Shown piece after piece: positions 26,001-38,000 of a DNA stretch of 64,000 nucleotides. A program made the position numbers and the translations under genes. The stretch spans positions 76,933,879 through 76,997,878 of the forward strand of contig NC_079314.1 in NCBI RefSeq assembly GCF_029931775.1. The letters run 5' to 3'. The notes below the pieces were generated by a model, which saw nothing but the letters and a program-made list of their open reading frames with translations, did no database searches and was not told the DNA's origin. Numbering within the stretch: the first letter of the stretch is position 1; each line of letters begins with the position of its first letter. The DNA comes from Euleptes europaea. Taxonomy: Eukaryota; Chordata; Lepidosauria; Squamata; Sphaerodactylidae.

Positions 26001-29000
26001 AACCCTATTGAACCGGCACACCAGAGTGAGATAATGGTTAGAGTACTGGACTAAGAATGGGAAGCTCTGGGATCCAGTCCTTAATCTGCCATGAAGTTCT
26101 CTTAGTGAATTTAGGCCAAACACACAATCTCAGCCTAATCTGCCTCACAGAATTGTTGTGAGGATGAAACAGGGAACGTGAGACCCATGTAAGGCACTCT
26201 GAGCTCCGTGAAGAGGGTGCGGGGAAGAGATAAAAATGTAATAGATTAACCAGGTGGATAGAATTGCTTTTAGCATTTGGGCTTGTTGTCATGTGCTCCT
26301 ATGTATTTCATTTCTGAAAGAACTCTTTCAGTTTTGAAAAGAAGGAATTTAATATCTGTACATTTTCAACTCAGCGAGGAATGAATGCAATTGATAACCT
26401 TGTGGCTCTTTGCTGTTGTGAAAACAAAAGGATTTCACCTCCTCATGAGGCCTTTCAATAGGGAGGAGGACGCTTTGGTTTCCCCCCCTCTGAACATGGG
26501 AATACATTTAAGAAATAAGGTTTATTATTTTTGGCTAACACTTCACACAAGAAAGGTAGCTGCCTTGGGGGGGGGGTAGTTGGTGACACTGGATCCAGTA
26601 TGTTTAGTGTTTTAGTACACTAACAACTGGCTGTTTTTGCTACGTAGGTTCTTGCTCTCAAGAATGCCTTAATGGAGCAGTTTGCACAGAGGCTGGAATA
26701 TGTGACTGTGAGACATTCCAGGCACAAGGTGAAAGATGCCAAACTGGTAAGTTTAAGTGTTAAGCTAAGCTGAATGTCCTGTTAAGATGGATAGCCAGCA
26801 TGGTGTAGTGGTTAAGAGCAGCGGACTCTAATCTGGAGAACTGGGTTCGATTCCCTACTCCTCCACATGAAGCCTACTGGGTGATCTTGGGGCAGTCACA
26901 GTTCTCTCCGAACACTCTCAGCCCACTTGGAGGCAGACAATGGCAAATCACTTCTGAAAGGTCTCTTGCCTTGAAAACCCTACAGGGTCAGCATAAGTCA
27001 GCTGTGACTTGATACACACATACACACACATTAAGATGAGATGTTGGGGGATATTTTGTAAAAACAATAGAACCTGTATTACTTTTGCAGTTGCTCCCAA
27101 TTGGTGGCTGTAGTTCAGATCTTAGTTTTAACTAGAACATGGCACACAGACTTATGTTTGGCTGCATATTACTTCCATCAACACACTAGACCCTACTTTA
27201 ATCATATTTATCTTTGAGGAAAGCCTGATTTGCACAGATTACCAGAGAAGTGAAAGCATTTCAAAATGCAGTGATAGAGACTGTTATCCAGGGTAAGTCA
27301 GTTGTGTGTAGCTGTTTGAACACTGAGCCAGTGATTATTTTGACCCTGTGGCATAACATCCTACCCCAAAAGATGTACAGTGGTATCCCAAAAGTTGCTG
27401 AATCCCCGTGGTGAAGCCATTGCATACGATACATTGCTAAATAGACCAGCCTTTACACTGTTGCATTAAAATTTTATTGACTTTATTTTTAGCCACCTTT
27501 CTCTCGGAGACTCAAGGTGGATTAAAAACATCAACATTAAAACAATGCAATCAGACAGCAGAAGGTACCCAATAAACAATACAGTAGGAATACGATTAGA
27601 AAACAGTGCAAACAAAAAACTTAAGGCATGACTAGGGTTGCCAACCTCCAAGTACTAGCTGGAGATCTCCTGCTATTACAAGTGATCTCCAGCTGATAGA
27701 GATCAGTTCACCTGGAGAAAATGGCCGCTTTGGCCATTGGACCCAAACCCCGCCCTCCTCAGGCTCCACCCCAAAAACCTCCCGCCGGTGGCAAAGAGGG
27801 ACCTGGCAACCCTAGGCATGACACACCATAAACAATGCAGACAGTGGATTACTATGCAGTAAAAGCAAGGTGATACATGTGATGAACATTGCGATAGAGC
27901 AGTGGTCGGCAAACCACGGCTCGCGAGCCGCATGCGGCTCTCTGGCCCCTTGAGTGTGGCTCTGCCCATCCGGTGGCACTGCTTCACTCCTCCCTGGCCT
28001 CCGCCCCACAGCCACTTATTATAGCCGTCCGTCCTCATCCCACCCCCCTTTCCCCTCCTAGGCTCCACCCCCCGAGCCCACATAAGGGCCAGAGAGGCTT
28101 GCATCAGCCTCCTTCACCCTCCCAGATTGGTTGCTACAATCTCCCTGGCCCCGCCCTGGGCACGCCCATCCACCCCTGTCTCAGCTGGTTGTTGGTAGAA
28201 CGCCGCGCACCAGCTGGTTCTCTCCTGGCTCTCGGGTGGCTGCGTGGTCGCTGGCTGGGCTGTCTTCGGGGGTTCTGCTCTTCCCCCCACTGGAGATCCT
28301 GCTGGGAAAGGGTAGGTGGTAGCTGGTGGCCTCTCCAGTCCCCGGCGGGGTTGTCCCACCCTTCCTGCTGCACACCGGCTGCAGTGCAGAGGTTTGGAGT
28401 GGACTCTCCCTCTCCCTGTCGTACCCCTGTTCCTCCTCCCCCCTTTCCCTCCCCTCACAGCGCGGACAGGTTTTGAACGCGGCGCTTGAGGGCTGGCGGC
28501 GCCAAGGCAGGCGGCGGCAGCCAATCAGTGGGCGGGATTTTTTGGGCTGGTTTTGGCTGGCGGAGGAGGCGGAGGCACTGAGGAGGGGCGGATGGGCGGA
28601 TGGCAGGCTGGCCAGGGAGGGAAGGAAGGAAGGAGCCCTAGCGGCGGCAGCGAGGAGGAGGAGGCCGAGAGGCGAGCGCGGGAGGCCGAGGCGGCCGGGG
28701 GGGGGGGAGCCATGTTAGATTCATTCTCCGCCAACTCCGGTGGGGAGGATGCTTTTATTTATTTATTTAGTTTTAATCAGTGTACCTATAGTTTAATTAA
28801 GACTTAAAACTTTAATTAAAGTTTATTAAGTTAATAAACAGTGTACCTACCTATATAGTGTAAGAAATTTGGCTCTCAAAAGAAATCTCAATCGTTGTAC
28901 TGTTGATATTTGGCTCTGTTGACTAATGAGTTTGCCGACCACTGCAATAGACTACAATCCAGTGCCTTTATAAAGGTGCCCTCTTGAAACATTCTATTAT

Positions 29001-32000
29001 ATGATAGTTCTAATCCATTTGTAAAAATGCCCTCCTGAACAACTCTATTTCACATAATCTGCAGAATGGTAGAAGTGTGGGAACCTTGCTGGCTCCCTCA
29101 GGCAGGCCACTCCACAAAATGGGAATCACGACAGAATGTGGGTGTATGGCAGTTACCAAATGTACCCATTTGCAGGGTGACACCTTCATGAGGCTTTACT
29201 CAGATAAGCAAAGCTGTTGTGGCAGAGTATAGCAGGAGATGTCATCTTGCAGGTACGTAGGTCCAAGGGCATTAAGGGCTTTATGGGTGATAACCAGTAT
29301 CTTGAATTGATCCCAGTAACTGACCAGTAATCAATTGAATGACTGCAGAATGGGTGTGATAGCCATGCTCCACCTAGTTTCTGATAGTAACCGAGCTGCA
29401 GCATAAAAGTAGCTATGATACCACTGTGTACTTGTGGGAATACATCATGAACCCCTTCGAAATTAATGGAACTTTAGGTTAGGTCTCAAAAGGGATGCGG
29501 TTTCTGTCCCTTTAGAAGCTGTGAGGGTGGGCAACATTCAGCACATTTTTTTTTTGATATTTTCTCTCAGTGTACCTTTTAGCTTCTGCTGTGTTTTGAA
29601 TCCACATTCTGTGATTGCGAACAAAAGAAGTACCGGTAATGTGCATGCAAATAAGAGAACCACGACACAACTTTCCTATGTAATTTTTTCTGCAATAGGT
29701 CCCACTCCTGAAATAGCAAACTAGCTTTAAAAGGACAGTGGCTTGCCTGTTTGGGAGCAATTGCAGAGAAAAGGCCAGTTATCTACATTATTAACCTTTT
29801 ATATGAATTACTGATTTGGATAGGCACCCATATATCTTGGCCTGTATTTTGCAAAAATAATTTCCTTAAATCATGCAGGTTTATTGTTCTAGTTTTTAAT
29901 TTGCCATTTTAAAAATATGGTTTATGGAATAGATTTTGGCTGTGTTGCATGCACCATGTTGGTTTCCATTAAACTTACACATCGATATCTGATTTACTAT
30001 CCTCAGTTCCAAATGCTGGCAAAGACAGAGACGGTATTTGTAAATCATGGGGACAGCATCACTTTGAAACCTTTGATGGCATCTACTATTACTTCCCAGG
30101 AAATTGTTCATATATTTTTGTGAAAGACTGCAGTGATCCAGAGCCTCAATATACTGTATGGGTAAGACTGGGGATCTGGCACAAGAGAGAGGTTATCAAG
30201 AATGGGAAATAGGGTACATCCATTCCCTTTCTTCCGTTTCCTGTAACAGATTCCTCTGTAATTGCTCTGCACGGATCCCAACACACTGGTATTGAGGTAT
30301 GGGATGGAGAGAGAAACATCTGTTTTTGTGCTTGCTCACCTGTGTATTTGTGGTAGTGCAGTAAGGCCCATATTTGTATCTATGGTCCCATCCTCTGGTC
30401 AATCTAGGAGCCAAATGAAGACAGGGTTCCTCACATCTGATCTAGAATTACAAGAAGAGGAAGAAGAGGCAAGAAGAAGAGTTTTTTCATTGCTTACCAA
30501 ATACATCAAGCACACCATGTCTTAAGAGTATGCTGTGAAATGCACCTTCAGGTTTTTTCCCCGTTACCTTGCACACCACATCAGTTGTGAAGGCTTTGTA
30601 CTTATGATCCTCTGTACAATACACGAAAGTATGTCCCAATCCTTTTCTCTTCTATGCTTTTTAATTTTTTCATTATTCTATTTTTATTTACTTTATTTAT
30701 AGCCCACCTTTCCTGCAGAGACTTGAGGTAGATTGCAGTATGCACAGCAGTGCAACCAGACAATGTAATTTGATAAATGCACTCCATGACTGCAGCATGA
30801 CTCTGGCTTCAGGGTTCTCCAGCTGACTTGGGCCCCCTGAATTTTGTCCCCCCACAGCCCCTTACACTCAGCGGCCCTGCAAAATTAAAACAATGCAATC
30901 AAACAGCATGAAACAACCTATAGGACTAGGATTACAGATTTAGAAAACACTATGAGCAACAAACTGTCTAAGGAAAGGTATACTATAAACAGTGCAGAAA
31001 GTGGAATTACAAGGTATAAGAGCTAGATTCGAGTCCAGTAGCACCTTAGAGACCAATAGGTTTTTCGGGTGTAAGCTTTCGAGAGTCAAAGCTCCCCTTG
31101 TCAGGTATAAGATGTAAGGTAAAGCAAGGTGATACATATTGTAATAGATCACAGTCGTGTTCCATTATAAAGGTGCCCTTCTACTACGATTCTTATCCCT
31201 TCATAACAATGGCCTCCTGAACATTTCTGTTTTGACTAGAAAAGAAGCAACTGATACATACTTGTTCTCATCATAAGTAACGCAATAAATCCACATTGTG
31301 TGTTGGAATATTTGTATCTGAGTACGAAACATAGCGTGGAAAGTTTCTCTGAGAGATTCCTGTTCCCATTCATCTTTATCAAAAAACAAGATGATTATGC
31401 CACTGTATGAAAATACTGCATGTACTTGCTATTAATATGTCCCTGTTTTTTCTCCTTCAAGATTAATAACAGCCCACATTGTGTTGGTTCTGTGTACTCT
31501 TGCTTGCGGTCCATCAGCCTGTTCTTTTTAAATCAGGATGAAATAATCATATTGGGACATGAAGTAAGGAAAGGCAGAGGCAGGTAAATAATTCAGAAAG
31601 TGTTTTCTAAAGCTCTTTTAGTAGAAATGAAATATTGGGGACACAAAGTTTCTTTTATTTTCCCAAATACAGATGCTGGGTAATAAAACAGCCTAGGCTA
31701 GTCTGATTTGGTTGGATCTCAGAGGCTAAGCAGGGTCATCCCTGGTTAGTACTTAGATAGGAGACCACCAAGGAAATCCAGGGCTGGTACACAGAGGCAG
31801 GCAACTGGCATACCACCTCTGAACATCTCTTGCCTTGAAGACCCTATGGGGTCGCCACAAGTCGGCTGTTACTTGATGGCAAAAAATGAAAAATAAAACT
31901 TTGATGTAGGAAATATAAGGTTATAATCACATTTGGGCTATAGAAGTACTTTATTAGTTGTAGCATTTTATATTAAAGTAAAACATTACATGAGCCTCAT

Positions 32001-35000
32001 GGTGCAGAGTGCTAAGCTGCAGTACTGCAGCCAAAGCTCGGCTGATGCCCTGAGTTCGATCCAGATGGAAGTTGGTTTCAGGTAGCCAGCTCAAGCGTGA
32101 CTCAGCCTTCCATCCTTCCAAGGTCGGTAAAATCAGTACCCAGCTTGCTTGGGATAAAGTGTAGATGACTGGGGAAAGCAATTGCAAACCACACTGTAAA
32201 CATAGCCTACCTAGTAAATGTCGTGATGTGATGTCACCCCATGGGTTAGTAATGACCAGGTAGGTGCTCGCACAGAGGACTACCTTTACCTTTAAAACAT
32301 TAAACACAAAGTGATATGAATTATCTAAATTACTATTAATATTTGCATGGAAAGTGAAAATAATTTAAAAAATTCTTAAGAATTAAGTACATTTTAGTAA
32401 TATTTTGTGTTCAGTAGTTGTACATATAAATAGAATTGGATCCTACCATTGTATCTGTTGGTGTCAAATAGAGGAGGGTCCATAAAAAGCTGTGGGGGGG
32501 TTCATAGAACCTGCATGGATAAAAAAGCATGTGGAATGAATGGGCTGTTGCAATGAGGGACATGGGTAAGATTGCCCCCCTCCATCTTGCACAGTGGAAA
32601 AGATCCAACCCAAAGTAATTTGTATGAATTGAGTATGTTGTGTATATATAATACACTATATAATACATATTAGTATATATGATACACATTAGTAAAAGAT
32701 AACAGACTATAGTGATTTTGTATCTTTTAATTGAGACTCCTTTTGTTTTTATAGGTTGATGTTGCCCCAAACAATTGGAAATATTTTTATTGAACGATTA
32801 GCAGACTACGTTCTGGTGAAAACTACCTTTGGCTTTTCTCTAGCCTGGGATGGAAATTCTGGGATTTATGTTAAATTAACAGAAGAACACAAGGGGAAAA
32901 CATGTGGTCTGTGTGGAAACTATAATAGTGATATGTCAGATGATCTCATACTACAAAATAGTAAGCAAATAATCCTGGTATTTGTAAAGACAATTATTTT
33001 GAATCTTGGTTTCTTATGATCATCAGGAAATATTACAGTGATGGTAAATCTTTTCATTATAGAGCTGTAATTTTTCTCAAGTTTTGTCTAATTAATAGCT
33101 GAGCAATAAGGTAATAAGGCAATAAGGTAAAAGGTAAAGGTCCCCTGTGCAAGCACCGGGTCATTCCTGACCCATGGGGTGATGTCACATCCCAACGTTT
33201 TCTAGGCAGACTTTGTTTATGGTGTGGTTTGCCTGTGCCTTCCCCAGTCATCTTCCCTTTACCCCCAGCAAGCTGGGTACTCCTTTTATCGACCTCAGAA
33301 TGATGGAAGGCTGAGTCAACCTTGAGTCAGCTACCTGAAACCAACTTTCCGTTGGGATCAAACTCAAATCGTAAACATAATAAGAGGCAAGCCTAAAAAT
33401 CTATAAAAAGTACCTTATTGCTAAAAGCGCAAGTAAAAAGAACGTACTTAGCCTAGTGTCAGTGTTAATCATAGTGCCAGATGAACCTCCCTGAGGAGGG
33501 AATTTCATAGCTGAGATGCCACCATGGAGAAAGCCCTCTAGTGGCTTATCCTTGAGATGGTAGAAGCTCCAAGAAAAAGGATTACTCAAAGGAGCTCAAC
33601 TCTTGGGCAGGTTGATATGCAAGAAGAGATCATCCAGATCTTCCAGTGGAGGAGTGATGTTAGTTTAGCACACACAAATAACAATCTGCTCACCATATAC
33701 TGGACAAGTCCTTTTGGGGGAGCACTTCTACATTCAGAACCGACTGAACGCCAGGTGCAGATTTTGCTATCAAAGACGTCTATAAACCAGCACCAACAGT
33801 CCATGCCCAACAGCACCAACAGTCCATGCAATCAAAATTTGTATTGATTGCCATAAAGGTAGAACCTGTGTGATGTGTTGGTTTGAGTGTCAGACAAGGA
33901 CAGTGAAGATTGGATAGCAAATCTTCACTCAGCCATAAAGTTCACTGGCTCAGTTGTCAGCATATCCTACCTCAGATCTTTATTGAGAGGAGGAGGGGAG
34001 AAAAGGCAGGATAGCAAATGAGCGTATGTTTATAATGACAATAGCACTTCCCTTTGCTGCTACAGAGACTTGTTTCACACGTTTGGGAACTTCTATAGTA
34101 GTTCATTGAAGGAACTGAGAAAGGTAGGTGTACCACCCCCTCTAGTTGGGAGGAAAGGCTGCTAAAATAGTCCTAATGAGGGAGAACATGCCCTGTATGC
34201 TGGAGGATTCAAGGACTGTTCAAAACCATTCTAACATTATTATAGGCAGGTGCAAGTTCATTTTAATCCCTCCCCCTTTTTGAGAAAAAAAACTTTGCAA
34301 TATTCTGCTTTTGTACTGACAAGATCTTACTAGCTGTTATGGTAAATGATATTTTCAAATGTTGTCTGATGTAGGTGACTATAAAGAAGATATTGCTAAA
34401 TTTGCCAACAGTTGGTCTGTGCAAACTCCAGATGATGCTACTTGTGTACCTACTGCCTCTGATTTTCCCAGTCCATGCTCTATTGATTCAGAGTCTTATG
34501 AGGTAAGCTCGTTAGCTTGCTATTCATATATTTTCATGCAAAGCCATCTCAAATACATCTGGCAATGTGGATATTATGCCAATAAAGGTTCATGTATGTG
34601 TGTGTGTGTGCAAAGCCATCTGCCTGGCCAAGTAGGCAGGTCTAGAGGAATAATCTGATTGTCAGTGGTGAAAAAGTCCTTAAATGTTTTTGAAGAAATA
34701 TAGGTGATTGAATTACTTTATTTATTTATTTAGTAAATTTCTATGTCACCTTTCCATTCAAATGAACAACCAAGATGGCTGTTAGAATGAAACATAAAAT
34801 ATAAGAGCGACTAAAAATAAAATATCATTAAAAGCTCAACAAAAAATTTGGCATGCTAGTGTGTACAATACCCTAATCTTGACTTGTTGTTTGTTGTTGC
34901 ATGGGTCTGGATTATAATTTCAATTTATGTTGTTTTGTGTTAACTTCAATGGCTTTGAGATAATGAGAGGAAATGCTGTCTGCGTTCTTATCTTGTAGCA

Positions 35001-38000
35001 AAAGGTTTTTTTTTACTATGTAAACCTTGTTGGGATGGGGCAATGTTTAAAATACAATGACAAACAGGGTTTCTAGTTTTTAAAAAAATGACACGCTGGG
35101 GAGAGTTATGTCATTTGCATTGCACTAAAAGCATCCTGGGATTGGGAAAAATGTGAAAATATATTAGATTAGTGAAGTGTATATACACAACTACATAACT
35201 GTATTCTTTTGTGCTCAGAACATCTATGTCAAGTGCCAAATACTCTTGCAGTTTCCCTTCCTCAGCTGCCACCAAAGCATAGATCCGTACCCCTATATTT
35301 CCAGCTGTATGAATGACCTTTGTCAGTAAGTATCAAGATTTATTTGACTTGCAGGGGTGTTATATAGTTACTGTTGCTGTATCCTTAGCTTGTGAATGAT
35401 ATTTGGAAATTCATAACTATGTGGGACAGTTTAAAATGTGTTTGTTTTGAGTGACTTATTACTGTGAATGGCTCTGACAGTCTGGTATTGCTTAAGGTGA
35501 TGCTTAATGAAAGTGTGAAGCTCCCTAGGTTGTGGGCCTCGCCCACTGTGGGGAATTTGCTTAGGTGTAGAAAGCACCACTGCCCCTGCTGGAGAAGCCT
35601 GTGGTTTTCTCTTCCACCTGCCTTTGCCCCACCCCAGTTCCCTCAGGCTGGGAAGTGTCCAGGCTTTGCCTTCTGCCCTTCTGCCAGGCCTCTTACTGGT
35701 GCCAGCAAACTGGCCCCTCCCTCCCTCTATACCACTGGTTCCCAACCAGGGGTCCGTGGACCCCCAGGGGTCCGCAAGAACTAAATTAAGGTCCGCGAAA
35801 CAAAGTTATAAACCCATAATAAATTAATATTTTCAATTAAAAGTTCTCTATTATAATATATATATATATTCAAATATTATTCTAAGTTTAATGTTTAACT
35901 AACAGTTATGATTAAAGTTTATTTTCAAATTCTCGGAATTTTTATTTTGAACCTTGGGGTCCCTGCACCGAACAAAAAAGTCCTAGTGGTCCCTGGTCAA
36001 AAAAAGGTTGGGAACCATTGCTCTATACCTTTCCCTGTTGCACCTTCTATGTTTGCTTTCTGATTTAGCTGATTTATGGCAACCCCATTGGGTTTTCAAG
36101 GCAAGAGAGTAACAGAAGGGGTTTGCTATTGCCTTCCTCTGCTTAGTCACCTTGGAATTCCTTGATGGTCTCCCATTCAAAAAGTAACCAGGTATGACCC
36201 TGCTTAGGCTCCGAGATCTGACGAGGTCAGGTTAGCCTGGAGCATCCAGGTCAGGGCAATGGTCTGTAATAGGTGTAGACTTTTCCTCAGTGGGAGATAA
36301 TTCTTAGGATATGGTCGGAGGCAGGCAATGGCAAACCGCCTCCGAATGTCACTTGCTTTGAAAACCCTGCAGGGTTGCCATGAGTCAGCTGTGAATTGAT
36401 GGCACACATGCACACACGCATGATATCTTGTTAGCTCTCTCATTAAAGCTTGGAGAAGGTTAGCCAACAGAGGGATAGGTAGGGATGTGTGTGTGAGAGT
36501 GAGTGAGAGAAAAGAAATGGCAGTGTGAGTCAAGAAGAAGCACAAAGAAGGCAGAATGACAGCTGTGAGCTGGCTGAAAATAAAGTACTTTGGAGCACCG
36601 GATTGCTCACTGGCTGTTGGCTCAAGCTGTCCTTGTTTGGAGTCTTTCTTTGACTCCACTTATGTTTTGCTTCTATAAATAAATCGGATAATACAAAGAC
36701 ACCATGATCTCCTGTGTGCTCTCATTCCAAGGCTGTACCTGGAACTTCTCACAGTTTGTGGGAGGCATATAATAGTTTTGCTAAGGATACAATATCAATA
36801 TTCATTTTCTTAATTAAAAATTTGTAATGGTAAGGATACTGCAGATATTGAAAATATTGGGTTGGGTTTCTTTAAATGTTTTAATTCATGAGTTATTTAT
36901 GAAAAAGATGTCTTGCTGTGCAACGAAGCAGCTTGTGGTGCTATAGTTTATGTCTGCCAAGTCATTATTTCCGTTGAAATTAATTTAATTGGATTAGATA
37001 TAGTAAAATTAGGGGAGTCTAATGAAAACAAAAGATCATAATGGAGCATGAGATGGTGATTTTATAACAAGTGATTTCAAACCACCAGCATGCATACCAT
37101 GCGATATATCATAATAAATATAAAACTGCTGGAAGCGAGAAATTCTGCAGAAAGATGGAAGATTACATTTTAATGCTATAAGCATGACTGTGTTATGGCT
37201 GCTTTATAGCTATTCTAGTACTTTATGAATGCTTCATATTTTCATAACCAGGACTCATCTTTAAATAATTCAAGATGGGGCCTACTTTTAATTTTTTTCA
37301 TTCTCTTTATTTCTGCCTGACTTTATGCTGCTTCCCTCTTCATGTGGTCTAACTTCATTTGCTTCATTTATAGCCTGCCTTTCTCACTGAGTCTCAAATT
37401 GGATTACAAAAATATAAAAAAATAATTTGATCAGATAGCATAAGACATACAATAAGCAATTTTCTCTAGTAGTAGACATTTAAATGCCTACTGTTGGAGA
37501 TGGATTTTAATAAATGTGTCCCACCTGTTCCGCCCTGACAATAATCAGCCACAAATTACAAATAAGAAGAATGGGAAATGGTGGCATTATCATTGATAGA
37601 GCAGTTCTTAAAAACCACTATATTCATTATATAGAGTTATTGTTTTTAATACTACATTTTCACTGAGAAGAAATTATAGGATTTTTTTAAATAGCTGGGA
37701 ATCAGAAATATCAGCAAACTGAAATCGAGGGATGAGGGTGATAATTTGAGCTCCAGACTCTTGGCCCCAAGAGTCTTCTGTAGGAATAGTACAATCTCAT
37801 ATGTGGAAACAGAAGGACCTAACTGCCTTTAAAAAAAATTAATAGTATTTGAAGAAGAAGAAGAGTTGGTTTTTATATTCTGACTTTCTCTACCACTTAA
37901 GGCAGAATCAAACTGGCTTACAATCATCTTCCCTTCCCCTCCCCACAACAGACACCCTGTGAGGTAGGTGAGGCTGAGAGAGTGTGACTTGCCCAAGGTT

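Larger units (their letters stand above)
27470..29420. mobile_element. Old LINE-tail-like repeat hosting two later insertions
   Basis: Pieces at 27,470-27,632, 27,823-27,899 and 28,945-29,420 form one older repeat (TTTATTTTTAGCCACCTTTC, TGATACATGTGATGAACATT, GCCTTTATAAAGGTGCCCTC, CCAAGGGCATTAAGGGCTTT). Each break coincides with a dated insertion with target duplications. A second copy of the same layout lies at 30,683-31,240. The LINE clade is not certain (L2/CR1-like). Confidence 0.55.

Noticed and set aside
26793-26870. Functional tRNA gene
   Set aside because: A and B boxes are present but no cloverleaf or anticodon arm can be formed; this is a SINE head.
28114-28807. Several 60-136-codon frames around 28.1-28.8 kb
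   Set aside because: Same reason: overlapping frames in the CpG-rich hAT core with low-complexity peptides.
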